Source: Brevundimonas sp. Leaf363 (GTDB lineage Bacteria; Pseudomonadota; Alphaproteobacteria; Caulobacterales; Caulobacteraceae). From it: DNA of 64,000 nt. Of this stretch, positions 16,818-25,903 are shown one piece after another. How positions within the stretch are numbered: the stretch's first letter is position 1; the number at the start of each line of letters is the position of its first letter. Both the position numbers and the translations under genes were made by a program. The notes beneath the pieces were generated by a model. That model made no database searches. It was not told the origin of the DNA and was given only the letters and a program-made list of their open reading frames with translations. The DNA lies in the NCBI RefSeq assembly GCF_001424025.1, contig NZ_LMPZ01000003.1, positions 124,001 to 188,000 on the forward strand. Reading direction: 5' to 3'.

Positions 16818-18260
16818 TCAGCTCGCGCTGTAGGACGTCTTGGTCTGGGTGAAGAACTCGACCGCCGCGAAGCCCTGCTCGCGGGCGCCGTAGCTGGACT
16901 TCTTCGAGCCGCCGAACGGCACGTGATAGTCGACCCCGGCGGTGGCCAGGTTGACCATGGTCATGCCCGCCTTGGCCTGGCGCTGGAAGTTGCGCGCGTG
17001 CTTCAGGCTGGTGGTGACGATGCCGGCCGACAGGCCGAACTCGACGCCGTTCGAGATGGCCAGGGCCTCCTCATAGTCCTTCACGCGGATGGTCGAGGCG
17101 ACGGGGCCGAAGACTTCCTCGTTGTTGATGCGCGAACCGGCGTCGGTATCGGCGATCAGCGTCGGCTGGACGTACCAGCCGGGCTTGTCCAGCTTCAGAC
17201 GGTCGCCACCGGTGACGATGCGGCCACCCTCGGACTTGGCCACGTCGATGTACTTGTAGGACGTCTCCATCTGCGCTTCCGACACGGCCGGACCCATCTG
17301 GCTGTTGGGGTCCAGCGCGTCGCCGACACGCAGCGCCGCGACTTTCTCGCCCAGCAGCTGGACGAACTTGTCGTGGATGTTCTCCTGCACGATCAGGCGG
17401 CTGGAGGCGGTGCAACGCTGGCCGGTGGCGAAGAAGCTGCCGTCCAGGGCGATAGCGACGGCCCGCTCCAGATCGGCGTCGTCCATGATGATCAGCGGGT
17501 TCTTGCCGCCCATCTCCAGCTGCACGCGCGCCTGCCGCTTGATCGCGCCCGCGGCCACGCCGGCGCCCACGCCCTGCGAGCCGGTGAAGGAGATGGCGTC
17601 CACGTCCTTGTGGTCCACGATGGCCTGGCCGACCTGGCCGCGGCCGATGATCATGTTGACCACGCCCTTGGGCAGACCCGCTTCATGCAGGATGGCGATC
17701 AGTGCTTCGGCCGTCGCCGGGGTCGGGCCGGCCGGCTTGATGACGACGGTGTTCCCGAACGCCAGCGCCGGGGCCATCTTCCAGGCCGGGATGGCGATGG
17801 GGAAGTTCCAGGGCGTGATCAGGCCGTAGACGCCGACCGCCTGACGATAGGTCTGGATCTCGACGCCGGGACGGGTCGAGGCCAGGTTCTGGCCGTGGAC
17901 GCGCAGCGCCTCGCCGGCGAAATACTTCAGGATGCGGCCGGCGCGGACGGTCTCGCCGATGCCTTCGGGCAGGGTCTTGCCCTCTTCGCGCGATAGCAGG
18001 CGACCCAGCTGTTCGCGGCGTTCCATGACCAGGGTGCCGGCCTTGTCCAGGATGTCCGAGCGGACTTCCGGCGAGGCGTCGGACCAGCCGGGGAAGGCGG
18101 CCTTGGCGGCCTGCACCGCCGCATCGACCTCGGCGTCGCCGCCGTCGGGCGTGCGCGCGACCAGTTCGCGCGTATCGGACGGATTGTGGCTTTCGCCCTT
18201 CAGGTCCGCCTTGACCTTCTCACCGTTGATCCAGTGCGTGAGTTCGAGCGTGTCGGTCAT
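16818..18260 (-). CDS. xylA: 2,5-dioxovalerate (alpha-ketoglutaric semialdehyde) dehydrogenase
   Basis: A 480-residue NAD(P)-dependent aldehyde dehydrogenase. Motifs in order are TPWNFPIAIP, FTGSQGVG (cofactor loop), LEMGGKNP (catalytic Glu), GQRCTASS (catalytic Cys), NEEVFGPV and the C-terminal PFGGSKKSS. It would oxidise the semialdehyde formed by XylX to 2-oxoglutarate, the last Weimberg step. The symbol follows Caulobacter usage, where xylA is this dehydrogenase and not xylose isomerase. An AGGATATC ribosome site precedes ATG 18260. The hairpin at 18284-18311 separates it from the upstream transporter gene. Confidence 0.88.
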   Translation of the reverse strand: MTDTLELTHWINGEKVKADLKGESHNPSDTRELVARTPDGGDAEVDAAVQAAKAAFPGWSDASPEVRSDILDKAGTLVMERREQLGRLLSREEGKTLPEGIGETVRAGRILKYFAGEALRVHGQNLASTRPGVEIQTYRQAVGVYGLITPWNFPIAIPAWKMAPALAFGNTVVIKPAGPTPATAEALIAILHEAGLPKGVVNMIIGRGQVGQAIVDHKDVDAISFTGSQGVGAGVAAGAIKRQARVQLEMGGKNPLIIMDDADLERAVAIALDGSFFATGQRCTASSRLIVQENIHDKFVQLLGEKVAALRVGDALDPNSQMGPAVSEAQMETSYKYIDVAKSEGGRIVTGGDRLKLDKPGWYVQPTLIADTDAGSRINNEEVFGPVASTIRVKDYEEALAISNGVEFGLSAGIVTTSLKHARNFQRQAKAGMTMVNLATAGVDYHVPFGGSKKSSYGAREQGFAAVEFFTQTKTSYSAS

Positions 18261-18283
18261 GGCGATATCCTTTGGAATGTAAG

Positions 18284-18311
18284 GGACGGCGGCGAGGGAG
18301 CGCCGCCGTCC
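18284..18311 (-). terminator. strong intercistronic hairpin in the xyl operon
   Basis: GGACGGCGGCG and CGCCGCCGTCC pair perfectly over 11 bp around a six-base loop. No U-run follows on the transcribed (minus) strand, so it is more likely a partial terminator or an mRNA-stability element than a full stop. It lies between the sugar porter stop (18341) and the xylA start. Confidence 0.5.
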
Positions 18312-18340
18312 GGGTTAGATAGGAAGTCGGACGGGCCAGA

Positions 18341-19768
18341 TCAGCCCGTCATGTCTTCCAGTTCCTTGCCCTTGGTTTCCTTGATGAAGGACTGGACCAG
18401 GAAGATGCTGATCACGGCCGCGGCCGTGTAGAGGGCGTAGGTGCCGACCAGGCCGATGCTCTCGGCCATGCCGGGGAAGCTCTGGACGACGACATAGTTG
18501 GCGCCCCATTGCGCCAGGCCGCAGATGGCCAGGGCCGAACCGCGCATCTGGTTGGGGAACATCTCGCCCAGCATGACCCACATCACCGGGCCCCAGCTGA
18601 AGTTGAAGAAGATGACGTACAGGTTGGCGGCCACCAGAGCCGTCATGCCCGCCGTGGCGCCCAGGGCCAGATTGCCCGCCGCGTCGGACGTCGCGCCGCT
18701 GAACGCCCAGGTCATGGCGCCCAGGGTGATGGCCATGCCGACCGAGCCGATGATCAGCAGCGGCTTGCGGCCGACCTTGTCGATCACGGCCAGGGCCAGC
18801 AGCACCGCCGCGATGGAGACCGCGCCGGAAATGATGTTGCGCTCCAGGGCCACCTCTTCGGACACGCCGGCCAGACGCCACAGGGTCTCGCCGTAATAGA
18901 AGATGATGTTGATGCCCACGAACTGCTGGAAGGTGGCGAGGATCAGACCGGCCCAGACGATGGGGCGGAAGATGAACTTGCCGGTGATGTCCTTGAAGCT
19001 CGGGCGGTGGCCGGCGGTGAAGCTGGCGCGGATTTCGCCGATCTTGCGCTCGGCCGCCTCGGCGCCGAACAGTTTGGTCAGCACGACGCGGGCCGCGTCA
19101 TCCTTGCCCTTCATCACCAGATAGCGCGGGCTTTCCGGGATCAGGAACAGGGCCACCAGGAAGATGGCGGCGGGCGCGGCCTGCGCCAGGTACATCCAGC
19201 GCCAGGCGGTCGTGCCGCCGATCTCGCCCAGGCTACTGCCGGCCTTCTGGGCCAGGAAGTAGTTGACCAGGAAGGCGGCGGTCAGGCCGCTGATGATCAT
19301 GACCTGCTGCACGGTGCTCATGCGCCCGCGGATCTTGGCCGGCGCGACTTCCGAAATGTAGAGCGGCGACAGCACGCTGGCGGCGCCCACGGCCATGCCG
19401 GCGGCGAAGCGCGCGGACACGAACAGGATGTGGGTGTCGGTCAGGCCCTGGACCAGGGCGCCGATCAGGAACAGCACGGCTGCCAGGATCATGACCGAGC
19501 GGCGACCCATCACGTCGGCCAGACGGCCGGCGAAGAAGGCGCCGAACGCGCAGCCGATCAGCAGCGAGCCGACCGTGAAGCCCAGGCCGTTGGCGTCCAG
19601 GTTGAACGCCGCCTGCAGGCCCGCCTGGGTGCCGTTCACAGCCCCCGAGTCGTAGCCGAAGAGCAGACCGCCGATCGTCGCGACGGCGACAATGGCGATG
19701 ATGAAGCCGAGGTTGACCTTGTCATCCCCGGCGATGTCTGGGCCTGAGCCCCCCGTTGGTCCCGCCAC
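18341..19768 (-). CDS. MFS sugar porter (D-xylose:H+ symporter type)
   Basis: A 475-residue, 12-span transporter of the sugar porter family. Landmarks are GYDSGAVNGTQ in helix 1, GRLADVMGRRSVMI (the loop 2-3 motif), the IPESPRYLV motif after helix 6, QQFVGINIIFYYG in helix 7 and DKVGRKPLL (loop 8-9). These are the signatures of XylE, GalP and GLUT. Its place between xylB and xylA makes D-xylose the likely substrate. The start is GTG 19768 behind a GGGAGG ribosome site. Confidence 0.88.
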   Translation of the reverse strand: MAGPTGGSGPDIAGDDKVNLGFIIAIVAVATIGGLLFGYDSGAVNGTQAGLQAAFNLDANGLGFTVGSLLIGCAFGAFFAGRLADVMGRRSVMILAAVLFLIGALVQGLTDTHILFVSARFAAGMAVGAASVLSPLYISEVAPAKIRGRMSTVQQVMIISGLTAAFLVNYFLAQKAGSSLGEIGGTTAWRWMYLAQAAPAAIFLVALFLIPESPRYLVMKGKDDAARVVLTKLFGAEAAERKIGEIRASFTAGHRPSFKDITGKFIFRPIVWAGLILATFQQFVGINIIFYYGETLWRLAGVSEEVALERNIISGAVSIAAVLLALAVIDKVGRKPLLIIGSVGMAITLGAMTWAFSGATSDAAGNLALGATAGMTALVAANLYVIFFNFSWGPVMWVMLGEMFPNQMRGSALAICGLAQWGANYVVVQSFPGMAESIGLVGTYALYTAAAVISIFLVQSFIKETKGKELEDMTG

Positions 19769-19786
19769 TGATATCCTCCCTCGAAT

Positions 19787-19808
19787 GGCCGCCTCTTTGC
19801 GGGCGGCC
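19787..19808 (-). other. hairpin between xylB and the sugar porter gene
   Basis: GGCCGCC and GGCGGCC form a 7-bp stem with an 8-base T/C-rich loop just upstream of the porter's ribosome site. It may stop RNA decay or weaken read-through; there is no U-run typical of a terminator. Confidence 0.4.
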
Positions 19809-19825
19809 TGAAACAGATGTCGGCC

Positions 19826-20584
19826 TTAGCGCCAGCCGGCGTCCACGAAATACTCATGTCCGGTGATGAACCGCGCGTCGTCGGACGCCAGGAACATCGC
19901 CAGAGCCGCCACGTCCTTGGGCTCGATGCGCCCCTTCAGGCACTGGGCCGCGACGATCTCGGCCTCCCCCTCGGGCGTGTACCACTTCATCTGGCGCGGC
20001 GTCTTCACATTGCCCGGGACGATGCAGGCGACGCGGATGCCGTCGACGCCCAGCTCGCGGGCCAGCGCCCGGGTCATGCCCTCGATGCCCGCCTTGGCGG
20101 TTTCGTACAGCGCCAGGTCCGGCAGGCCCAAGTGCCAGGAGATGGAGCCCAAGTTCAGGATCACGCCCTCGCCCTTGTCCTTCATCGCCGGGGCCACCGC
20201 CTTGGCGCAGAAGAACAGGTGCCGCAGGTTCACCGCGATGCGGTTGTCCCAGTACTCGGGCGTCACATCGCCCAGGCTGTGACGGTCGTCGTTGGCGGCG
20301 TTGTTGACCAGCACCTCGACCGGCCCGTGAATGCGGGCGATGTCGGCGAAACAGGTCTCGAGGGCCGCCAGATCGGTCAGGTCGCAGTGGCGATACTTCG
20401 GCGCCGGCGACAGGCCGGCCAGCGAGGCCTCCAGCGCCTTCGAATCTTCATCGGCGACGTCCAGGAACACCACCTGGGCGCCCTGGCGCGCAAAGCCTTC
20501 GGTCAGGGCCGCGCCGATGCCGGAGCCGCCCCCGGTGACGACCACGACGCGCGCCTTCAGGGACGGATAGCTATTCGAACTCAC
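19826..20584 (-). CDS. xylB: D-xylose 1-dehydrogenase (SDR family)
   Basis: A 252-residue classical short-chain dehydrogenase. VTGGGSGIGAAL is the Rossmann glycine motif. The active site is Asn in VNNAANDDRH, Ser in GSISWHLG and YETAK (Tyr and Lys). The overall sequence, including the tail GHEYFVDAGWR, closely follows Caulobacter XylB as I recall it. It oxidises D-xylose to D-xylonolactone with NAD. The GTG start at 20584 overlaps the xylX stop by 4 bases, so the two are translationally coupled. Confidence 0.92.
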   Translation of the reverse strand: MSSNSYPSLKARVVVVTGGGSGIGAALTEGFARQGAQVVFLDVADEDSKALEASLAGLSPAPKYRHCDLTDLAALETCFADIARIHGPVEVLVNNAANDDRHSLGDVTPEYWDNRIAVNLRHLFFCAKAVAPAMKDKGEGVILNLGSISWHLGLPDLALYETAKAGIEGMTRALARELGVDGIRVACIVPGNVKTPRQMKWYTPEGEAEIVAAQCLKGRIEPKDVAALAMFLASDDARFITGHEYFVDAGWR

Positions 20585-21741
20585 GCAGCGGCTCCGAGAA
20601 GACCGCGCGCGGCCAGGTTACGCATCAGCCCACCGACGCCGAGCGTCCAGGGCGGGGCCTCTTCACAGGTGGTGACCTTGTTGCGCAGAACGCCGAGGCG
20701 TTCCGAGGCGACGGTCACCACGTCGCCGGTCTTGTGGGTGAAACCCTTGCCCGGTGCGTCGCGGTCGTCGATCGGCGCGAACATCGTGCCGAGATAAAGC
20801 GCGAAGCCGTCGGGATACTGGTGCGTCGCGCCGACCGTCTGGCCGATCAGATCCACGGGGTCGCGGCTGATCAGCCGCATCGACGACGAGCCGCGCATCA
20901 CGAACTGGTCGTCGCCGGCCACTTCCAGGCTGACGGTGGCGCCGCGCACATCATCCATGGTGAAGCGCTCGTCGAAGAGGCGGATGAACGGACCCACCGA
21001 GGCCGAGGCGTTGTTGTCCTTGGCCTTGCCCAGCAACAGGGCCGAACGACCCTCGATGCAGCGCAGGTTGACGTCGTTGCCCAGGGTCGCGCCGGCCGCC
21101 CGACCCGATGCGTCGCACACCAGCACGACCTCCGGCTCCGGGTTGTTCCAGGTGCTGTCGCCACGCACGCCGACGTAATCGCCCCAGCCCACCGAGGACA
21201 GGACGGGCGCCTTGGTGAAGATCTCGGCGTCCTTGCCGATGGCGACCTCGAGGTACTGCGACCACAGGCCGTCGGCGATCAGCGCGTCCTTCAGAGCGTA
21301 AGCCTGCTCCGAGCCCGGCTTGACGGCGGACAGGTCGGCGCCCACGCGTTCAGCCAGGGTCTCGCGAATCTCGCGGGCCTTCTCCGCACTGCCGCGCGCG
21401 CGCTCCTCGATTACCCGCTCGACGGCCGAGACCGCGAAGGTGACGCCCGAGGCCTTCACCACCTGCAGGTCCAGCGGCGAGAGCAGCTTCATCGCATCGG
21501 CGGCGTTGTCGTCCCAGTCGACCGCGAAGTCGAAGTCGGCCAGATCGCCCAGGTCCGGCCCCTCGGCCGTCGCCAGATCGGCCCGCGCCAGGGCCTCGGC
21601 CGTGGTCGGCGCGAAACGGGAGATGTCGATGACACGGCCGCCGCGCACCAGCACGGGGGTCGGTCCCTCGGCCAGTTGCAGGCGGCCGACAAGAAGCGCT
21701 TCACGCCAGTCGGCGGGAAGATCGTCGATGATGCGAGCCAT
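20581..21741 (-). CDS. xylX: 2-keto-3-deoxy-D-xylonate dehydratase (FAH family)
   Basis: A 386-residue fumarylacetoacetate-hydrolase-fold enzyme that removes water from 2-keto-3-deoxyxylonate to give 2-oxoglutarate semialdehyde. It carries VERVIEERARG, EIFTKAPVLSSVGWGD, WNNPEPEVVLVCD (metal-binding Glu) and the GNDVNLR stretch, matching Caulobacter XylX in order. It is the promoter-proximal gene of the operon. Upstream (21781-21820) are a TTGACA promoter and a dyad that fits a XylR operator. Confidence 0.92.
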   Translation of the reverse strand: MARIIDDLPADWREALLVGRLQLAEGPTPVLVRGGRVIDISRFAPTTAEALARADLATAEGPDLGDLADFDFAVDWDDNAADAMKLLSPLDLQVVKASGVTFAVSAVERVIEERARGSAEKAREIRETLAERVGADLSAVKPGSEQAYALKDALIADGLWSQYLEVAIGKDAEIFTKAPVLSSVGWGDYVGVRGDSTWNNPEPEVVLVCDASGRAAGATLGNDVNLRCIEGRSALLLGKAKDNNASASVGPFIRLFDERFTMDDVRGATVSLEVAGDDQFVMRGSSSMRLISRDPVDLIGQTVGATHQYPDGFALYLGTMFAPIDDRDAPGKGFTHKTGDVVTVASERLGVLRNKVTTCEEAPPWTLGVGGLMRNLAARGLLGAAA

Positions 21742-21780
21742 GGTCCTCCGCCAGCGCCTTCATGCGACGCGGTCGTTGTC

Positions 21781-21820
21781 TGTTAGCGGTATCATTCACC
21801 GCGCGCCCGCCCTCTGTCAA
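21781..21820 (-). promoter_or_regulatory. xylX promoter with overlapping LacI-type operator
   Basis: On the minus strand a perfect -35 box TTGACA (21815-21820) is followed after 17 or 18 bases by GAATGA/AATGAT (about 21791-21797), a plausible -10. It runs into TGATACCGCTAACA (21781-21794, reverse of TGTTAGCGGTATCA). That 14-mer is an imperfect palindrome and differs at two positions from the motif TGTTAGCGCTACCA that I recall for xylose-induced Caulobacter promoters. A repressor there would cover the transcription start. Confidence 0.7.
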
Positions 21821-21860
21821 GCAGGTGACGCCGCGGGCCCATTCACAGGTAGAACGACTT

Positions 21861-23240
21861 TCAGCCCGCCGAGACGTTCGCCGCCGACTGCTTCTCGCGC
21901 AGTGTGACCAGTTCCTCCGCCATGGTCGGATGGACGGCGCAGGTCGCGTCCCACTGCGCCTTGGTCAGGCCCGCCTTCACCGCGATGGCGGCCAGCTGGA
22001 TCATCTCCGGACCTTCCGGCCCAACGATGTGCACGCCGACGACCCGCTGCGTTTCCGCATCCACCACCAACTTCATCAGCACGCGCTCATCCGAGCCGGT
22101 GAAGGCGTATTTCATCGGACGGAAGCGCGTCACATAGACGTCGACGCCCTTGTTGCAGGTCCGCCGCGCCTCGGATTCGCTCAGCCCGACCACGCCGACC
22201 GGCGGCTGGCTGAAGACGGCGGTCGCCACCGATTCGTAGTCGAAGCTCTGCGGATTGTCGCGATAGACGGTCTGGTGGAACGCCACCGCCTCGCGGATGG
22301 CGACGGGCGTCAGGTTCATCCGGTCGGTCACGTCGCCGATGGCCCAGATATTGGCCGCCGTCGTCTTCGAATGCGGATCGACCTGGATCGCGCCCTCGTC
22401 GTTCAGCTCGACCCCTGCCGTCTCCAGCCCCAGATCCTTGACGTGCGGGATGCGGCCGGTGGCGAACATGACCACGTCGGTCTCGATCGTCATGCCGTTT
22501 TCCAGATGGTTGACCAGACCTGTCTCGGTCTTCTCGATGGAGGCGTGCTGGCAGCCCAGGATCACCTTGATCCCGCGCTTCTCGATCTCGCCGGCCAGGT
22601 GCGCGCGCACGTCGTCGTCGAAGCCGCGCAGGATGTTGGGCCCGCGATAGATCAGGGTCGTCTCGACGCCCAGGCCGGCGAAGATGCCGGCGAACTCCAC
22701 CGCGATATAGCCGCCGCCCGCGATCAGGATGCGCTTGGGCAGTTCCGGCAGATGGAAGGCCTCTTCCGACGAAATGGCGTGCTCGATGCCCGGCAGGGTC
22801 TCCGGCATCCAGGGCCGGCCGCCGGTGGCGATCAGGATTTTCTCGGCGGTGATGGTCCGATCCTTGCCGACGATCTCGACCGTGTGCGCATCCTTCAGCA
22901 CCGCGCGGCCGTGCACCAGATCGACCCCTGCCTTGCCCAGATTGGCGGCGTAGATGCCCGACAGCCGGGCAATCTCGACGTCCTTGGCCTGGATGAATTT
23001 CGGCCAGTCAAAGCTGGCCTCGACCGTCCAGCCATAGCCTTCGGCCGTCTCGAACTGGTGGGCGAAGTCGCTGGCCATGACCATGAACTTCTTGGGCACG
23101 CAGCCCCGGATCACGCAGGTCCCGCCGACGCGGAACTCTTCGGCGATGGCTACCTTCTTGCCGTCCAGCGCCGTCAACCGTGCCGCCCGCACCCCGCCGG
23201 AACCCGCGCCAATGACGAAGAGGTCGTAGTCGTAGGCCAT
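21861..23240 (-). CDS. gor: glutathione-disulfide reductase
   Basis: A 459-residue flavin disulfide reductase. FVIGAGSGGVRAAR binds FAD. GGTCVIRGCVPKK holds the redox disulfide (CVIRGC, the glutathione-reductase spacing). AGGGYIAVEFAGIFAGLG is the NADPH-binding fold, and HPTMAEELVTL near the C-terminus gives the catalytic His for the dimer interface. It regenerates GSH in the cytoplasm. The start chosen is ATG 23240 (MAYDYDLFVIG); an in-frame ATG 15 bases upstream is possible. Confidence 0.92.
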   Translation of the reverse strand: MAYDYDLFVIGAGSGGVRAARLTALDGKKVAIAEEFRVGGTCVIRGCVPKKFMVMASDFAHQFETAEGYGWTVEASFDWPKFIQAKDVEIARLSGIYAANLGKAGVDLVHGRAVLKDAHTVEIVGKDRTITAEKILIATGGRPWMPETLPGIEHAISSEEAFHLPELPKRILIAGGGYIAVEFAGIFAGLGVETTLIYRGPNILRGFDDDVRAHLAGEIEKRGIKVILGCQHASIEKTETGLVNHLENGMTIETDVVMFATGRIPHVKDLGLETAGVELNDEGAIQVDPHSKTTAANIWAIGDVTDRMNLTPVAIREAVAFHQTVYRDNPQSFDYESVATAVFSQPPVGVVGLSESEARRTCNKGVDVYVTRFRPMKYAFTGSDERVLMKLVVDAETQRVVGVHIVGPEGPEMIQLAAIAVKAGLTKAQWDATCAVHPTMAEELVTLREKQSAANVSAG

Positions 23241-23261
23241 GCTTAGTCCGCTCATTGTCTG

Positions 23262-23403
23262 CTTTCGTCATCCCCCGACTTGATCGGGGGACAAAGCGGC
23301 CTGCGAGAGCAGGAACCTGTCGAGGATGCTGCGGCCGAAAGATCGCCTTCGGCGCCGCCTTGTCCCCCGGTCTCCGCTTCGCTCCGCCGGAGGATGACGA
23401 AAG
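23262..23403. repeat. composite intergenic palindromic element between rpiA and gor
   Basis: The 12-mer CTTTCGTCATCC (23262-23273) recurs inverted as GGATGACGAAAG (23392-23403), giving perfect 12-bp terminal inverted repeats around a 142-bp unit. Inside are a second palindrome, CCCCCGA-N5-TCGGGGG (23272-23290), and a Cys/Arg-rich false reading frame of the kind produced by dispersed intergenic repeats. No other copy was seen in this window. A MITE-like or BIME-like repeat is the best description. Confidence 0.55.
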
Positions 23404-23417
23404 AATGGGTCTTCGTT

Positions 23418-24104
23418 CTAGGGATGTAGAACGTCGACGCCGGAATCCAAGCCGATGATCGCCTCATCGGCCAAGTCCAGGAACAAGCCGTGCTCGACCA
23501 CGCCGGTGATCAGCTTCAGATCGTCGGCCAGGCGGACCGGATCGTGGATGGCGCCGCACTTGGTGTCGTAGATCAGGTTGCCGCCGTCGGTGCGGACCAG
23601 GCCGCGGTCCGCCTGACGCACCCGCGCCGGCATCTGGATGTCGTGGTCCAGAAGGACGTCGGCGATGCGGTTGCCGGTCGTCTTGTAGCCGAAGGCCACC
23701 ACCTCGATCGGCAGGGGGAAGGCGCCCAGCACCGGCACCACCTTGGCCGCGTCGGCGATGACGATGCAGCGCGCCGAGGCCTCCCACACCAGCTTCTCGC
23801 GCAGCAGGGCCGCGCCGCCGCCCTTGATCAGGGCCAGCCCCGGCCCGACCTCGTCGGCGCCGTCGACGGTCAGGTCGATGCGCGGCGTGTCCTCCAGCGT
23901 CGACAGCGTCAGCCCCAGCTCGCGCGCCAGGTCAGCCGTCTTATCCGACGTCGGCACACAGCGCAGGCCGCTCAAGCCCCGAGCCGCCAGCGCTTTGACG
24001 AACCAGGCCGCCGTCGAACCCGTGCCCAGGCCCACGACCATCCCGGCCTCGACCCGCTGGGCCGCCGCCTCGCCGGCGAGGCGCTTCTGATCGTCCGCGC
24101 TCAC
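23418..24104 (-). CDS. rpiA: ribose-5-phosphate isomerase A
   Basis: A 228-residue enzyme that interconverts ribose 5-phosphate and ribulose 5-phosphate. [15 protein letters not shown] binds phosphate, [15 protein letters not shown] follows, and [24 protein letters not shown] contains the catalytic Asp, Lys and Glu of RpiA. The start is GTG 24104, overlapping the glmU stop (GTGA). The gene lies between glmU and the gor gene, all read leftward. Confidence 0.92.
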   Translation of the reverse strand: MSADDQKRLAGEAAAQRVEAGMVVGLGTGSTAAWFVKALAARGLSGLRCVPTSDKTADLARELGLTLSTLEDTPRIDLTVDGADEVGPGLALIKGGGAALLREKLVWEASARCIVIADAAKVVPVLGAFPLPIEVVAFGYKTTGNRIADVLLDHDIQMPARVRQADRGLVRTDGGNLIYDTKCGAIHDPVRLADDLKLITGVVEHGLFLDLADEAIIGLDSGVDVLHP

Positions 24105-25444
24105 TTGCCTGCCGCCATCTTCCTGGCCCGCATCATCTCGATGAACTCCTGCGCCCAGCCGGGCTTGGTGACCTGTTTGGCCCGCGCGATGGCCAGCGCG
24201 CCGTCCGGCACGTCCTCGGTGATCACGGCGCCCGATCCGGTCATGGCGTTCGCGCCCACCCTGACGGGCGCGACCAGGGCGGTGTTGGAGCCGATCAGCG
24301 CCCCCTCCCCCACCTCGGTGCGGTATTTGAAGAAGCCGTCGTAGTTGCAGAAGATCGTGCCCGCGCCGATGTTCGCGCGCGGGCCGACCGAGCCGTCGCC
24401 CAGATAGGTCAGGTGGTTGGCCTTGGACCCCGGCCCCATCTCGACGTTCTTCACCTCGACGAAGTTGCCGACGTGCACGTGCGCGCCCAGCACCGCACCG
24501 GGACGCAGCCGGGCATAGGGTCCGACCTGGGCGTCCGCACCGACTGTCGCGCCTTCGATATGGCTGAAGGCGCGGATGCGCGCGCCGGACGCCAGCGTGA
24601 CGCCGGGGCCGAAGACCACATAGGGCTCGACCGTCACGCCGCCTTCAATCTCGGTGTCCCAGCTGAAGTGGACGGTGTCGGGCGCCGGCATGTGGACCCC
24701 CCGCGCCATCGCCGCGTCGCGCTGGATCGACTGGAACAGGGCCTCGGCCTGCGCCAGTTCGCCCTGGGCGTTCACGCCCATCACCGCGTCCTCGTTGGCC
24801 ATCACCGCCCGCGTCGCCGCTCCGCGCGCACGCGCCAGCTCGACCACGTCGGTCAGATAGTATTCGCCCTTGGAGTTCTCGTTCCTGACCTCGGCGAGCA
24901 GCGAGAACATCAGCGACGCCGAGGCCGCCATGACGCCGGAGTTGCAGGTGGTGACCGTCAGCTGGTCCGGCGTGGCTTCCTTGTGCTCGACGATCGCCTC
25001 CAGCCCGCCGTCGGCGTCCAGCAGCAGGCGGCCATATCCTGTCGGATCGCGCGCCTCGAACCCGACCACCGTCACGCCCTCGCCGCCGAAGGCCACGGCG
25101 ATGTCGGACGCCTTGAGCAACGGCGTGTCGCCGTAGGTGACGATCACCTCGCCCTCGAAGCCCGCCAGCGCCGCCTCGGCCGCCCGCACCGCATGGGCCG
25201 TCCCCAGCGGCGGGTCCTGCACGGCCACGGCGCCTTCGCCCAGCCGCGCCACGACGTGCGCCCGCACCGACGGCGAATGATCGCCCACCACCACCACGAT
25301 CCGCTCGCAGCCCAGGGCCTCGGCGGCGTCGATGGCGTGATCCAGCATCGCCCGCCCACCCACGGGGTGCAGCACCTTGGGCAGGGAGGACTTCATCCGG
25401 GTGCCCTGCCCGGCGGCGAGAATGATGGCGGCGCGTGCGGTCAT
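24101..25444 (-). CDS. glmU: bifunctional GlmU (GlcNAc-1-P uridyltransferase / GlcN-1-P acetyltransferase)
   Basis: A 447-residue two-domain enzyme making UDP-GlcNAc for peptidoglycan and lipopolysaccharide. The N-terminal pyrophosphorylase has [20 protein letters not shown] and [10 protein letters not shown] linker at about 230 leads to a left-handed beta-helix acetyltransferase with [19 protein letters not shown] and [13 protein letters not shown]. Both halves look intact. It is the first gene of the glmU-rpiA pair. Confidence 0.94.
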   Translation of the reverse strand: MTARAAIILAAGQGTRMKSSLPKVLHPVGGRAMLDHAIDAAEALGCERIVVVVGDHSPSVRAHVVARLGEGAVAVQDPPLGTAHAVRAAEAALAGFEGEVIVTYGDTPLLKASDIAVAFGGEGVTVVGFEARDPTGYGRLLLDADGGLEAIVEHKEATPDQLTVTTCNSGVMAASASLMFSLLAEVRNENSKGEYYLTDVVELARARGAATRAVMANEDAVMGVNAQGELAQAEALFQSIQRDAAMARGVHMPAPDTVHFSWDTEIEGGVTVEPYVVFGPGVTLASGARIRAFSHIEGATVGADAQVGPYARLRPGAVLGAHVHVGNFVEVKNVEMGPGSKANHLTYLGDGSVGPRANIGAGTIFCNYDGFFKYRTEVGEGALIGSNTALVAPVRVGANAMTGSGAVITEDVPDGALAIARAKQVTKPGWAQEFIEMMRARKMAAGK

Positions 25445-25496
25445 GGGAACGCCTTAGCGCGGCTTGTGACTCGGTAAAATCGCTTGAACGCTCTTT

Positions 25497-25543
25497 CCTC
25501 CCCATCGCAGATGGGGAGGGGGACCACGAAGTGGTGGAGGGGC
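25497..25543 (-). repeat. palindromic repeat, R-type unit (inverted) left of the DUF559 gene
   Basis: The unit has an outer stem CTCCCCAT/ATGGGGAG, then an inner stem ACCAC/GTGGT, and ends GGAGGGGC. It is nearly identical, in reverse orientation, to the unit at 57329-57375 and is paired with the inverted unit at 25904-25947 on the other side of the DUF559 gene. Its terminal GGAGGGG stands two bases before the GTG start and serves as that gene's ribosome site. Confidence 0.8.
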
Positions 25544-25544
25544 C

Positions 25545-25900
25545 GTGCCAGACGCCGTCACTCAAAGTCGGGCAAGCAGCCTGCGCAAGCGGATGACGCC
25601 GCCTGAGGCAAGGCTGTGGACGTGCCTTAAGGGCCGGGCGGTTGGCGGTCTGAAGTTCCGCCGCCAGCATCCTGTCGGTAGCTATATCCTCGACTTCTAC
25701 TGCGCCGAGGTGAAGCTGGCCGTTGAGATAGACGGGTCAGGTCACCAGCATCCCGATCAGGCCACCATGATGATTACCGAGACGCATGGCTGACGGCACA
25801 GGGCATTTATGTGCTGCGCTTCCCCGCGCTTCGGATTCGAGATGATCTGGAAGGCGTGATCGCGGTGATCAGGGACGAAGCTCTTCAGCGTCGCGCTTGA
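25545..25900 (+). pseudogene. DUF559 (Vsr/MTES-like) endonuclease-domain gene, frameshifted
   Basis: Reading from GTG 25545 gives an N-terminal DUF559 domain: RKRMTPPEARLW, GLKFRRQHPVGSYILDFYC and LAVEIDGSGH, the core of this PD-(D/E)XK-like nuclease family. The frame stops at 25793. In the -1 frame (from about 25778) the family's usual ending continues, WLTAQGIYVLRFPALRIRDDLEG, to the stop at 25900. One indel near 25760-25780 therefore splits a roughly 118-codon gene. It may be a dead gene or a sequencing error. The whole gene sits between inverted copies of a palindromic repeat. Confidence 0.8.
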
Positions 25901-25903
25901 GGC

